Assembly (NCBI GenBank): GCA_964451955.1
Contig: CAYVKG010000064.1
Span: 1 to 27,178 of the forward strand
DNA from: JAPLNB01 sp964451955
GTDB lineage: Bacteria; Planctomycetota; Phycisphaerae; Tepidisphaerales; Tepidisphaeraceae
Direction: 5' to 3'
DNA: 27,178 bases
Position numbers and translations under genes: made by a program
Notes under the pieces: generated by a model
Databases searched by the model: none
What the model was told of the DNA's origin: nothing
Seen by the model: only the letters and a program-made list of their open reading frames with translations
Part shown: positions 16,001 through 24,948 of the stretch, in pieces
How the letters are laid out: each line of letters starts with the position of its first letter
Numbering within the stretch: the stretch's first letter is position 1

Positions 16001-19000
16001 ACGCCGCTCACCGCAACTCCCTCCACAGGCGACAACGCCGCCGGCGTCACCACCGGCGCCGTCACGTCCACCGTCACCTCCGTCGTCACAATCGGACCCA
16101 CCACACCGGCATCATCCGTCGCTCGCACCCCGATGATCTTCTTCCCGCCCGTCGCAAATACACCCGCATTCACCGGAACCACAAACTTCCCCGCAAGGTC
16201 CGTGTAAACCGCCGATCCCTCCCCAACCGCCGGATCATACCCGCCAACAATCACCGGATTGAACGGATCTTCCATGTCCAGCAACGTGATCCGCACCTTG
16301 TTGCCGAACGCCGTCTGCTGGCTCCATCCCGTGAAGTTCAACCCCGTCGCCGTCGTGATCCCGTCACTGTTCGACGCGCCACGGTCGCTCGCCGGATCCA
16401 ACGCAAACCGGAACTGCGAATTCGGGAAACTCTTGTCCGTCAGAATCAACGGCGCCAACCGGATCGCAAAGCTCCCCCGACCAAACGTCGTCGCCAGCAA
16501 GACGCCCGGGCCCGTCGATACGTTCGGCTGACCCGTCGTCGAATCAATCGCGCCCAACGCCAAGTCCAGATCCGTCACAAGCACGTTCGGCATGTAGCCG
16601 CCCGCTTGCGCCGCCCCGTCCAACGCCACATCCGGGAACGGCGTCCAAGTTGTCCCTCGGTCCAGCGACCGATACACCCCGGCATCCGTCCCCACATACA
16701 ACACCGGGTGCGTCCGGCTCGCCGGATCATTCGGATTGTCCGGAATCGCATACCGCCAGTCCGCTTTCAGCGATGTGATCTTCGTCACCTTCGCCTCGCT
16801 CAGCCGGTCGTTCCCGAACGGCTGATGCAGCAAACTCTTCAGATTCCCCGTGATCCGCACCCACGTCGAACCCGGATCACTCGAATCCGCACGGTAATAC
16901 ACGTTCTGATTCGTCACCAGGTACAGCTCCGGTGTGCTGTGGCGCAACGGCGTCGGCGATATCCCCACTATCGCGCTGCTGTCCGGAACGCCCAGCGAAA
17001 TCCACCGCCCGGGCGCCCCGCCGCCGCCCCCGTCAAACGTCACAAACACCTCACCCTTCACCGTCCCCGCATACAAATGGAAGTTCGTCGCGTCAGGATC
17101 CCCCTGACCATTCGGGTTCGGCGCGCCATATGCCAACGCCGATGCATACGAACCGTCCAACGCCGTCGATTCCCCGATCAACGACCAGAACTGACCCGTG
17201 TTCTCCGTCCCGTATATCCGCCCCGATATCGACCCGATGATGATCTGACTCCCCTTGATCGGGTTCACCGCGAACGCCGAGTTCACGTAGTTTATCTCAA
17301 AATTCGGGCCCAACAGCCGCGGATTCCGTATGTAGTCCTGCCGCGTCAGCCCCGCATCCGTCGCAATCGGACGCAGCACGTTCGGCCACTGCCAGTCCTG
17401 GCTCGCGTATTCCGTGTCGCTGCTCCCCTGCAACAGCCCAAACGTCCGCCCAACCCCGTTCACCTGGAAAAAGTTCTTCCCCACACCAGCCGACTCCGGC
17501 CACTTGAACTGGTACAGCGTCCCCAGTCCCTGCTGGTCCGTCGCCACGCTCGAACCGCTACCCACCGTCCCCGTCCAGGTAATGTTCCCCGTCGCCAGCA
17601 CGTCCGCCGCCGACTGCGGATAACCGTTGTTCATCCCCATCCCATAAAACATCACGCCCGTCGTGTTCGCCGCCGCTATCGTCGGCTGCGCCGCGCCTTG
17701 GAACAACTCCACCAACTGAAGGTTGCCGTTACGCTGCTGCGCCGTCGATCCCGTACGATCGTCCCCCGCAGGCGTCCCGTCCCCGTAATTCACCAGCGTC
17801 GTCACTCCTCGGTCATCGCCCATGATCAAACGCGTCCGACCCGTCGCCGCGTCCCTCACCGCCACCAACGCGTGCTGATTCATCGCCCCCCCCCAACTGC
17901 TCGGATACCCCGTCCACTTCGCGCCTATCCCGGAATTCGCAAAACCCACCGCCGGATCCACGTTGCTCACAAACACCGTCGCGTCCCTAACAAACGGCTC
18001 CATCGGGTTCTGAATCAGGTTCACGTACGGATTGTCCAACGGATTGATCTCCGCCCCAGGCGTCCCCACGTTCGCCAACGCAATCGGGTCCGTACCCGCC
18101 GTGTGCAGCGTCCCCGCCGCCGTGTTGCCGTTGATGAAGAACGCGTGCGCGTCCGATATCGTGGTCGTGTCCACCCGAATCAGCCCGGGACCACCCGTCT
18201 GCGTCGTCCCGCCAATGTACACCACGTTTGCGTCGTTCGGATCCACCGCCAGCGTGATATCGTACAAACCCTGCCCATACGGAATACGCGCCGCGTCGCT
18301 CACCAGCTCGTAATCCGCCGCCGCCGGATCATTCGTCGGAACCGCGTCGTGATACCCCGCCGGTGCGTTCGCCGGCACATAGCTCCCCAGGCGCACTTGC
18401 GTCCAGTTCTGACCGAAGTCCTTCGTCAAATACAAACCGACAAATTTCCCGCCGTCATGCACCGACCCCGGATCCGTCGAATCCGACGCCGCCGTCACCA
18501 CCACCGCGTACAGCCATCCCTGGTACAACAGATCCTGCACCGGCACCCCCGTTAAACCCGGCTTCGCCAGGAGGATCCGCGTGCTCCCCTGGTTCGGCGT
18601 CCCCGAACCGCCGACGTTGATCGCCAAATGCTCCGGATTGTCCGCGTCCTGAATCAGCGGATTGCCGATCGTCCCCGTCAGTTGATTCCACACCGTCCCC
18701 CGGTTCGGGCTCATGTACACGCCACGCATCCGGAACGCCGCGTACACCCTCTGCAAATTCCCCGCGGGATTGCTCACCACGTCGAAATAACCGCTGTTCT
18801 CGTCCAACACCACGTCCGTCGCCGAATCCAGCGTGTACATCGCCTCCCAGGTGTCCCCGGTCGTCACGCTCCGATAGATCCCGTACGTCGTCCCACCAGG
18901 ACGCGCGCTGATCGCCGCGTACACAATCACGTCCCCGGACAGCGTCGGCCGCGGGTCCACCACGATCTTGTAACACAACGCGTCCGCCGTTATCCCGAAC

Positions 19001-22000
19001 TTCTTGTCACGCGCCGTGTCGTTCTTGTACAGCGGCGTCCGATCGCTCACGCTCACCACGTTCCGCGTCGAATCCAACAGCGTCCACGTCCTCCCACCAT
19101 CCATGCTCCGCAGAAAACCGACCATCGGCTCGCTCTTGCTGATGTCCCCCGTCGCCGCAAAGATAATCGAGTCGTTCGGATTCCCGTTCCGACCGAATAC
19201 CGCAATGCTGCTGATCTTCATCGCCCCGTTCGGACCGAAATCCGTCAACGGAATGTACGTCGGACCCGCCGGATCGTCCGTCAGAAAATTCGTCGTCTTC
19301 CAAATCCCGCCGTTCGCACCCCCCACGTAAACCGTGTTCCCCGATGGATCCGATGGATCCACCGCCAATGCCCCGACGCGACCCGCGCTGCCGTTCACGC
19401 CCGCCGTCGCTCCCCCCACACTCGTCCATTCATTCGTCGATCCCGCAAGCCCCGGATCCATCGTGAATATCCGGAATCCCGTCGTGTACTGGTCCGCGAT
19501 CGCCTCGCCCAATCCATCCGACGGATCAGGCTTCTTGAACGTCAGCGACCACCGCACCAGCTGGTTCGGCGAGCCCAGCGGCAATCGCTCAATCCCGCTC
19601 GCGTTCTCCACAATCAGCGTCCACGTCCCCTCGCAACTGTGACCCACCAGCAACGGATCCGTCAGCGCGCTCTGCGGACTGTACCGCCCAAGATACGGCG
19701 ACGCCCCGTTCTGAATCGGCGTCGTCGCCTGATCGTCCAGTATCGTGTCCGTGAAGTTCGACCGCAGCCCCGTCGCGCCCACCCGGTCAAACAGCGGGAT
19801 AAACAACTCCGTCCCGTCCTTCAGCATCACATGCAGCGTCGCCACAAGATCCTGATCGTTCGGGTACGTGATGTTCAACTGCAACGTATATCCCCCCGCC
19901 GTAATGTTGAACGCGTCCGCTCCAGAAATCTCAATCGTCGACTCCGCCGGCGACAACGCCGTGATCGCCGCCGCACGGTTGTTCTCAAACCTCACTTCCG
20001 TCGTCACCGACGACCTCCCGAACAACGCGTCCACGCCCGCGTTCAGGTTCGTGTCCAGTTGCTCCCCCGCCGCCGATTCAATCGACGACGCCAGCGTCAT
20101 CGAATACGACCCGCTCGCCTTCTGCGCCGGGAATCCCACCCGGAACGTCCGCGGATTATCCGGATCCGGGTCGGTTCCATACGGATCCCCCGTGATCGTG
20201 TACGACAGCCGGCCCGGCGTCGCAATCAGCGACCAGCCGTTCAACGTCCCCGACATCCCCGACCGCCCGTCCGATATCAACAGCTTCCACGTCCCCCGGA
20301 TGCTCGTCCCGTCCAACATCGACAACGGCGATGCCGACTGATAACCCTTCGGATTGTCAAAGGGCGCCGATCCCGTCGCAATCCTCAATGCCGTCCCATC
20401 GCAAATCAGCGTGTTTGTGAAATTCGCCCCCGTCCCTTCCTGCACCACCAGCGGAACCGAAATCCCCGTCGGCGACAGCAGCGTGATCGTCAGGTCGCTC
20501 ACCCGCGAATGCGTGATGTTCAGCTTCACCCGAACGTCTCGCACAAAATAGTCCTCGTCAATCGTCAGCGGCGCCTCCAACGCCACCCCCGACGGACCAT
20601 CCGCGATCCGACCCGACACCGCCGACCCGTCATACAGATTCTGCGTCGCCACGTAGCTCCGAGGCCCGTTCACGGGCCCCGCCGGACCCAACAGGTTCAC
20701 AATCGAATCCGCCGTGAAACTGCCCGGATCCATGTCCCGGTCAAACATCACGTCAATCGACCCAACGCTCCCGTTCACCGTCAGATTCCCGTCCGTCGTC
20801 TTCGCCTGCAGCGACCACCGACCCACCGTCACACTGTTCGCCACCACGCCGTCCGCTATCTCCAGCGTCCATTCCCCCGCCAGCTTCTTGCCCGCAAACG
20901 CCGCCAACGACCCCACCGGCCTATACACTCCCGTAAACGGCGCAACCCCCGCCCCTATCGCCTGATCGCCCGAGTCGTCGAAAACCGTCCGCGCAAAGCT
21001 CGACCCCGCCCCACCCACCCCCACCGCCAACAACACCCGCGTCCCGTCAGGACCAACCAACGCGAGCGCCAGGTCCGACAAATTCGTGTGGCCCAGCGAC
21101 TCAATCTGAACGTTCAAATCCGTGATCTTCGCATTCGCACCTGCTCTCACCGTCAGCTTCGACTGCGTCAACGCCTGTGGCCCAACTTCGCCCTCGCCGC
21201 CACCCACGTACACCGGCGCAATGATGTGCGGACCGGGCACCACGATCGGCAATGTGCTCGCGTCAAACGGCGCCGTGAAAAACGTCCCATTGTACGACCC
21301 CCGGTTCGCCGGCTTCGGAATCGCGTACACGTCCCCATTCGATCGGATGTTCGCCGCCTGACCTGACTCGCCGTCCATGTCCTGATCCCCCGACGAGCCC
21401 GACACCGTGTCGTTGATCACCGACGAAGTGCGAATGTCCAGCGACCACGCCTCCAGCGTCCCAGTGTTCCCCACCGCTGTGTCCGTGATCTCCAGCCGCC
21501 AGCTCCCCCGCGCGTCGCGACCCACAAACCGGCTCAGCGACTCCTCCGGCACAACCCACCCGCTCGTCAACGCCCCCGCATCGTCATCAAATGTCGTGTT
21601 CGCCGAACCCACGCCCGTCGCCTGCAAATTGTTCGTCGCCAACGCCACCCGCGTTCCATCCGGGCCAATCAACGCCAGCGTCAAATCGCTCAACATCGCG
21701 TGGCTGATCCGCACGTTCACCGCCACATGCTCAATCAGCGACGTCGCCGCGGGACCCGCCACCGTCAGCGACGACGTGATCGTGTCATTCACCGCCGCCC
21801 CGGAACCCCCAGTCCCCGCCGCCGGTATCCGGTTCGCAGGCGACGTCACCGTCGCCGCGTACGCCGTCCGAATGCTCAGCGACCAACCCACCAACACCCC
21901 CTGATTCCCCGCCGCCCCGTCGCTCACCTCAAGCGACCACGTGCCGTTCGCCGTGTCGCCCAGAAACGCTCCAAGCCGCCCGTCAGGCGCAAACGTCCCC

Positions 22001-24888
22001 GTGAATGGCGCAACCCCCGTCCCGATCGGATTGATCGACGCGTCGTCAAATGTCGTGTTCGTAAAGTCCGCACCAGTGTCCCCCCCCCGATTCCGCGCCA
22101 AAACCACTCGCGTCCCGCTCGGACTGATCAACGTCAACACCAGATCCTTGTCCAGCGAGTGCGTCAGGTTCACGTTCACCGTCACCCCACCCACAACCTT
22201 CCCCGCCGGAACACCCGCCACCGTCACCGTCGACGTCGTCACCGCCTGCGATGGAATCGGCACATTCGTCTGCGCCCCTGTCGCCGTCGCCGTATACAGC
22301 GTCGGCGCGTCCGGCGATCGATACGTCCGCTCACGCCGGATCCGATCCGAATAATCCGGCCAAATCTCGTAACTGTACGTCCCCGTCGACGTCCACGGCG
22401 ACGCCAACGTCACCAAAAACAACGTCGCCCCAAATGGGCCATTGTCCAACGCCGTCACCGATCCCACCGCCACCGCGTCCCCGGCATCCGTCCCCGCCTT
22501 CGTCGTGTCCCGATACCAGACGTTGATGTCCGTCGCGTCAAAACTGCTCGGATCAATCGGCCGATCAAACTGCACCCGGATCCCGCTGAACTGCGGCGAT
22601 CCATCCACCATCCCGGGATTCACCGTGTCCCCATACTCGCTCACAGGGCCCATCGTGCTGCTGATCACCCGAGGCCCCGCCGCGATCGTCATCAACGCCG
22701 ACAAGATGTGCGTCCCCGTCATCTCCACCTTGTTGACCACATCCCACCCGTTCTGATTTCCCGTCCATACCGGATAGACCCGACCCGATACCACCGCCAA
22801 TCCCTGCCGCTGCCCCAGCCCCGCCGCCCCTACGTTCGCCGTCGAATGGTCCGCCAACGGCCCAATCACCACCTCGTTGTGCGTGATCGCGTCCGTCGCC
22901 TTGTTCGGCCTGTTCGCAAACGTCTGCGGCCCAAACGTCGCCCCTCCGTCGATGCTCGTCGCCACATACGTCGCAAAACGCGACCGCGCCGCGTCATAGC
23001 GCGCATCCAAATACGTCACCACCAGCGTCCCCGTCGTCTGGTCCACCGCTATTGCCGGCTGAACCTGCGCCCGACCCGTCGTCGCGCTCCCTTCCGAAAA
23101 ACCATCGCTCACCGCGTTGTCATCGTTGATCCGCAACGGCGCGCTCAACGGATCCGCCGGATTCGTCCGACGTGTCACCCACCCAATACCCCCATCATCC
23201 GAATACGCAAGATAAATGTCCCCATTGTCCGGCGTGTTCGTGTTCGGCGTCCCCACATACGCCACGTACAGCCGACCCTGGTACGGACTGAACGACCCCA
23301 ACGTGTTGTCCGATGCAACCACCGGCAACGGCCGAACCGTCCCCGTCCCGCCCGCCGACGAACCCTTCACATTCGTCGTCGCCACCGCGCTCCTCGGCGT
23401 CGTAAAACTGTTCAGCCGAATCCCCCACGTCACCGAACCCGCCTCCGGCGAATGATAATCCCGAATCGTCAACCGGAACTGCCCGCCTCCTATCCCGCCT
23501 CCCCCCGCGTTCGCCAGCGTCCGATTCATGTAATACGCCGACAATACCCCTCCCAGATTGAACCGACCCGTGTACGGCTGACCCCCAGCCTCCAGGTCCG
23601 CAATCCCCCGGAATGCGTCCTCATCCAGCGTGAAGTTCATGTCCGCGCCCGTCAGACCCCCTCCCGTCTGCTGCACAGGATTGTCCGACGTCACCCCGTT
23701 CGTCGCCAACAACACGTTCGTCCCGTTCGGCAACGTCAACTGCATCCACAACTGGCTCAAGTCCGCGTGCGTTATCTGAATATAGATGTCCAGATCCGTC
23801 ACCGTGAACGTCGCCTCCGTCGGCAACGTCAACGTCGATACCGTCTCCGCCATCGTGTCCGGATCCGTCGGCGGGTCGGGCGGATTCTGCGATACCGCCG
23901 CCGTCGCGTCCCGAATCGCCGTCGTCGCCGTCGGCAACGGCGCCGTGGGGACCTTCCCTACCGCCCCTCCCGTGATCCGCGTCGACCGAATCGTGTCCGT
24001 CGTCGCACCCGAATAATCGTCCCAAACCACCGTCACCTGACCAGGAGTCACCCGACCGTCCGACGTCCCCTGGCTAACCACCAGCCGCGGCGCCGTGTTC
24101 GAGTTCCCCGTGCTCACCGTCACAGGCTCCGAAAAAGTCGCACCCCCATCCGCGCTCGACTGCATCCGAATCCGACTGTAATTCCCCCCAACCGGCGCCG
24201 ATGCCCACGCCACATAAATCCTCCCCACATACGCGTTCGTCACCACCGCGCTCGTCGTCGGATCCGTGAACGTCCCCAACGTGTTGTCCACCAACATCGT
24301 CGGAAACATCGCCGCGTCACCCCCGGTCCACGTGTAAACCTCCTTGTCCTGCGTCACCACCGCCGGCATGCCCGTCGCCCCCAGATTCACCGGCAAACTG
24401 TACTTCTGCATCACGATCGCGCCGGCCGTGTAATCGTCCGCCGCCGTGTGCTCAGAATACACCACGTAAAAATTCCGCGCTCGGTCAAACGCCACCGTCG
24501 GATCGCTCGCCGCCCCATATTCCCCAAGAAGCGCCGGCATCGCGAACTCCGTCCAGTTCGTCCCGGCATCCAGCGAAAAACTCCCCACCACTTCGTCCCC
24601 TCTCACAAACGCCGTCACCAGACGCTGCGTGTCCGTCGGATCGTACGCAATCGACGGCGTATGGTCGTTGTCCGCCGTCCCACCCGAAATGTCCACGTAC
24701 GAGGTGATCTCCGGCAACGGTAACGTCGCCAGCAACATACGGTTCTCCAGCGACTCCACCGCCGCGCGCACCACCGCCCCACCCACCGAACGCCTCCGCC
24801 GATGGCCGCTCAGCCCGCCTTCCCTCGTCCTCTTGTTCTGACTAATGCCCCGCTGCACCTGCTCCGACGCGCGCCGCCAAAACATCAT
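13063..24888 (-). CDS. Giant multidomain surface/extracellular protein (LEPR-XLL-like, BNR, P-domains, PKD, dockerin)
   Basis: At about 3941 residues this is the dominant feature of the window. In order: an arginine-rich N-terminus with ESLENRMLLA (45-54), a variant of the planctomycete LEPR-XLL signal; sialidase-like BNR repeats (SADGGATF, SDDGGIGW, SIDGGATF) within about 70-760; six proprotein-convertase P-domains between about 346 and 1785, with Ig-like Big_5-type segments; a second BNR/sortilin-like propeller region (about 1820-2800; RSMDGGRTW, RSLDRGTTW); an Ig-like domain (LDPASDRGASNSDG); seven PKD-like repeats (about 2955-3655); a dockerin (about 3757-3813); and a terminal Ig-like domain. 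No enzyme active site was recognised, so adhesion, scaffolding or binding is inferred. The start is ATG 24888 with AGAGGAG five bases upstream; a GTG at 24918 is less likely. No frameshift is seen. Confidence 0.93.
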   Translation of the reverse strand: MMFWRRASEQVQRGISQNKRTREGGLSGHRRRRSVGGAVVRAAVESLENRMLLATLPLPEITSYVDISGGTADNDHTPSIAYDPTDTQRLVTAFVRGDEVVGSFSLDAGTNWTEFAMPALLGEYGAASDPTVAFDRARNFYVVYSEHTAADDYTAGAIVMQKYSLPVNLGATGMPAVVTQDKEVYTWTGGDAAMFPTMLVDNTLGTFTDPTTSAVVTNAYVGRIYVAWASAPVGGNYSRIRMQSSADGGATFSEPVTVSTGNSNTAPRLVVSQGTSDGRVTPGQVTVVWDDYSGATTDTIRSTRITGGAVGKVPTAPLPTATTAIRDATAAVSQNPPDPPTDPDTMAETVSTLTLPTEATFTVTDLDIYIQITHADLSQLWMQLTLPNGTNVLLATNGVTSDNPVQQTGGGLTGADMNFTLDEDAFRGIADLEAGGQPYTGRFNLGGVLSAYYMNRTLANAGGGGIGGGQFRLTIRDYHSPEAGSVTWGIRLNSFTTPRSAVATTNVKGSSAGGTGTVRPLPVVASDNTLGSFSPYQGRLYVAYVGTPNTNTPDNGDIYLAYSDDGGIGWVTRRTNPADPLSAPLRINDDNAVSDGFSEGSATTGRAQVQPAIAVDQTTGTLVVTYLDARYDAARSRFATYVATSIDGGATFGPQTFANRPNKATDAITHNEVVIGPLADHSTANVGAAGLGQRQGLAVVSGRVYPVWTGNQNGWDVVNKVEMTGTHILSALMTIAAGPRVISSTMGPVSEYGDTVNPGMVDGSPQFSGIRVQFDRPIDPSSFDATDINVWYRDTTKAGTDAGDAVAVGSVTALDNGPFGATLFLVTLASPWTSTGTYSYEIWPDYSDRIRRERTYRSPDAPTLYTATATGAQTNVPIPSQAVTTSTVTVAGVPAGKVVGGVTVNVNLTHSLDKDLVLTLISPSGTRVVLARNRGGDTGADFTNTTFDDASINPIGTGVAPFTGTFAPDGRLGAFLGDTANGTWSLEVSDGAAGNQGVLVGWSLSIRTAYAATVTSPANRIPAAGTGGSGAAVNDTITSSLTVAGPAATSLIEHVAVNVRISHAMLSDLTLALIGPDGTRVALATNNLQATGVGSANTTFDDDAGALTSGWVVPEESLSRFVGRDARGSWRLEITDTAVGNTGTLEAWSLDIRTSSVINDTVSGSSGDQDMDGESGQAANIRSNGDVYAIPKPANRGSYNGTFFTAPFDASTLPIVVPGPHIIAPVYVGGGEGEVGPQALTQSKLTVRAGANAKITDLNVQIESLGHTNLSDLALALVGPDGTRVLLAVGVGGAGSSFARTVFDDSGDQAIGAGVAPFTGVYRPVGSLAAFAGKKLAGEWTLEIADGVVANSVTVGRWSLQAKTTDGNLTVNGSVGSIDVMFDRDMDPGSFTADSIVNLLGPAGPVNGPRSYVATQNLYDGSAVSGRIADGPSGVALEAPLTIDEDYFVRDVRVKLNITHSRVSDLTITLLSPTGISVPLVVQEGTGANFTNTLICDGTALRIATGSAPFDNPKGYQSASPLSMLDGTSIRGTWKLLISDGRSGMSGTLNGWSLIATPGRLSYTITGDPYGTDPDPDNPRTFRVGFPAQKASGSYSMTLASSIESAAGEQLDTNLNAGVDALFGRSSVTTEVRFENNRAAAITALSPAESTIEISGADAFNITAGGYTLQLNITYPNDQDLVATLHVMLKDGTELFIPLFDRVGATGLRSNFTDTILDDQATTPIQNGASPYLGRYSPQSALTDPLLVGHSCEGTWTLIVENASGIERLPLGSPNQLVRWSLTFKKPDPSDGLGEAIADQYTTGFRIFTMDPGLAGSTNEWTSVGGATAGVNGSAGRVGALAVDPSDPSGNTVYVGGANGGIWKTTNFLTDDPAGPTYIPLTDFGPNGAMKISSIAVFGRNGNPNDSIIFAATGDISKSEPMVGFLRSMDGGRTWTLLDSTRNVVSVSDRTPLYKNDTARDKKFGITADALCYKIVVDPRPTLSGDVIVYAAISARPGGTTYGIYRSVTTGDTWEAMYTLDSATDVVLDENSGYFDVVSNPAGNLQRVYAAFRMRGVYMSPNRGTVWNQLTGTIGNPLIQDADNPEHLAINVGGSGTPNQGSTRILLAKPGLTGVPVQDLLYQGWLYAVVVTAASDSTDPGSVHDGGKFVGLYLTKDFGQNWTQVRLGSYVPANAPAGYHDAVPTNDPAAADYELVSDAARIPYGQGLYDITLAVDPNDANVVYIGGTTQTGGPGLIRVDTTTISDAHAFFINGNTAAGTLHTAGTDPIALANVGTPGAEINPLDNPYVNLIQNPMEPFVRDATVFVSNVDPAVGFANSGIGAKWTGYPSSWGGAMNQHALVAVRDAATGRTRLIMGDDRGVTTLVNYGDGTPAGDDRTGSTAQQRNGNLQLVELFQGAAQPTIAAANTTGVMFYGMGMNNGYPQSAADVLATGNITWTGTVGSGSSVATDQQGLGTLYQFKWPESAGVGKNFFQVNGVGRTFGLLQGSSDTEYASQDWQWPNVLRPIATDAGLTRQDYIRNPRLLGPNFEINYVNSAFAVNPIKGSQIIIGSISGRIYGTENTGQFWSLIGESTALDGSYASALAYGAPNPNGQGDPDATNFHLYAGTVKGEVFVTFDGGGGGAPGRWISLGVPDSSAIVGISPTPLRHSTPELYLVTNQNVYYRADSSDPGSTWVRITGNLKSLLHQPFGNDRLSEAKVTKITSLKADWRYAIPDNPNDPASRTHPVLYVGTDAGVYRSLDRGTTWTPFPDVALDGAAQAGGYMPNVLVTDLDLALGAIDSTTGQPNVSTGPGVLLATTFGRGSFAIRLAPLILTDKSFPNSQFRFALDPASDRGASNSDGITTATGLNFTGWSQQTAFGNKVRITLLDMEDPFNPVIVGGYDPAVGEGSAVYTDLAGKFVVPVNAGVFATGGKKIIGVRATDDAGVVGPIVTTEVTVDVTAPVVTPAALSPVEGVAVSGVVGSFVDATDTDISKMTATIDWGDGSAVGACTIVAKVGGGYNVIPQLPHTYDEEGTYDVTISVTDAAGNVGTGTVTVTVADQPVIATGGYTFTAVEGAASASQIVATFRDPAGADELSDYSAVIDWGDGSAVSAGTITYNAASGVFTVRGSHTYAQAEQSPYTITVTISHDAAADTITTSTARVSDPAVVVTGGFTMTAQDGDTLTDKVVATFTDPGDPNGLEPLSDYSAVIAWGDGTTSAGVITYDAGSGIYTVRGSHLYGGSGDYMVVTTVSHDSAPSASATSLASITDTPVVPTGGFTITANEGAAFSGEIVASFTDPGRVVDVSYYSATIAWGDGTTSAGVIAFDTVAQAFLVRGGHTYTDEGVYTITTTILHGTTTPGVVTSTANVANVQIVPTGGFTVSAVEGALASNWVVARFTDPGGAEPVSSYSATIDWGDGSSSTGVITYDSGTQVFSVRGSHTYALYGSYVITTTLRHKDLPTVTAASSAAVADVAVAATGGFTISAEEGVNSTAQTVATFTDPGGPRDLAHYAATIAWGDGTTSAGTITYNSATQIFTVSGSHLYADDGTYTVTTTIEHAGAAATTATSSAQVQNALMTPAVAGPAIGFAGKAASFTLTVGSVSGADLAAGFTYAINWGDGSAVETIAASAGNGAGVVVSHSYAAVGSYEIQVTATNRSSDTASASASVEILEATGIGTVAINGGDAQRSSIGTITFQPIYDGQALAGISKSNLKIISDAGKAVSLSKATLSYDAGTATATLDLSNVSLANSNYQLQITLASGVVKTVDFHKLTGDVNGTRAVDFADQAVVEASMGKSTGDAGFDRNADVNGDGSVTSADLQIVQLANRGTVAVKTVTLGLSTTPPKVKAIGFGTFKVNGNGRAIDLVIRNTGTSSMSLKSFLVTDATKSFSMLSVGGIWKAMPKSKTLAAGQSMTVRLYFTTGSVPKSVEATFSFAYKIGTKTTNVSVPLWGVVRK
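13445..13620 (-). other. Dockerin-type calcium-binding domain in the giant protein
   Basis: Two EF-hand-like repeats occur, GDVNGTRAVDFAD and ADVNGDGSVTSAD, each with D-x-N-x-(T/D) and a D at position 12, followed by helix sequence. Dockerins bind cohesins in cellulosomes. In planctomycete giant proteins they are frequent without known partners. No cohesin gene is visible here. Confidence 0.8.
13915..16012 (-). repeat. Array of seven PKD-like repeats
   Basis: Seven WGDGS/WGDGT motifs recur about every 300-330 bases. Five neighbouring units share a longer template: TGGFT or TGGYT, then EG, FTDPG or similar, YSA-I-WGDG, GVITYD, RGSHTY. At DNA level the WGDGTTSAG segments are also closely alike, suggesting expansion by unit duplication. 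PKD-like domains are extracellular beta-sandwich spacers or protein-interaction modules. Confidence 0.88.
19525..23855 (-). repeat. Six P-domains (proprotein-convertase type) in the giant protein
   Basis: Approximate plus-strand spans are 23395-23855, 21865-22245, 21430-21790, 20790-21175, 20215-20585 and 19525-19945. Each has the pattern V-V-hydrophobic-(I/L)THSxxxDL...LxxPxGTxVxL, then FxxTxFDD or similar, a PF(T)G or equivalent segment, G-x-W-x-L-x-(I/V), and G-x-L-x-x-W-x-L near the end. Usually a P-domain caps a subtilisin-like protease; none is present here. Confidence 0.85.
24727..24756 (-). other. LEPR-XLL-like N-terminal motif
   Basis: ESLENRMLLA (residues 45-54) follows an arginine-rich stretch. 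It matches the planctomycete LEPR-XLL signal (E-x-LEPR-x-LL-S/A) except that PR is replaced by NR. The motif marks very large exported proteins and may have a sorting role; the mechanism is not known. Confidence 0.75.
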
Positions 24889-24893
24889 ATAGT

Positions 24894-24900
24894 CTCCTCT
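24894..24900 (-). promoter_or_regulatory. Ribosome binding site of the giant gene
   Basis: AGAGGAG on the minus strand, five bases before the ATG at 24888, decides the start in favour of MMFWRR over the GTG at 24918. Confidence 0.8.
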
Positions 24901-24926
24901 ATTCCCGGGGTGCACCACTCATGAAG

Positions 24927-24948
24927 CCGCAAACCCTTTGGCCTGCGG
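24927..24948 (-). ncRNA. Candidate RNA hairpin in the giant gene's leader
   Basis: Minus-strand RNA reads CCGCAGGCC, loop AAAG, GGTTTGCGG: nine pairs including two G-U wobbles. As plus-strand RNA the two wobbles become A-C mismatches, which suggests the structure belongs to the minus-strand transcript. It lies about 39-60 bases before the start codon. Confidence 0.45.

Noticed and set aside
13915..16012. CRISPR-like periodicity in the minus-strand region
   Set aside because: The ~300-base period is in frame and encodes PKD-like domains; there are no short direct repeats with unique spacers.
14614..18555. 1313-codon arginine-rich plus-strand open frame opposite the giant gene
   Set aside because: Low-complexity Arg/Pro/His composition is the expected antisense shadow of a high-GC gene with strong codon bias. 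Other shadows in the same frame (18628-21366, 21700-24723) look the same.
13063..24918. GTG start at 24918 for the giant gene
   Set aside because: It has no Shine-Dalgarno, whereas ATG 24888 follows AGAGGAG at five bases and gives a normal LEPR-XLL-type N-terminus.
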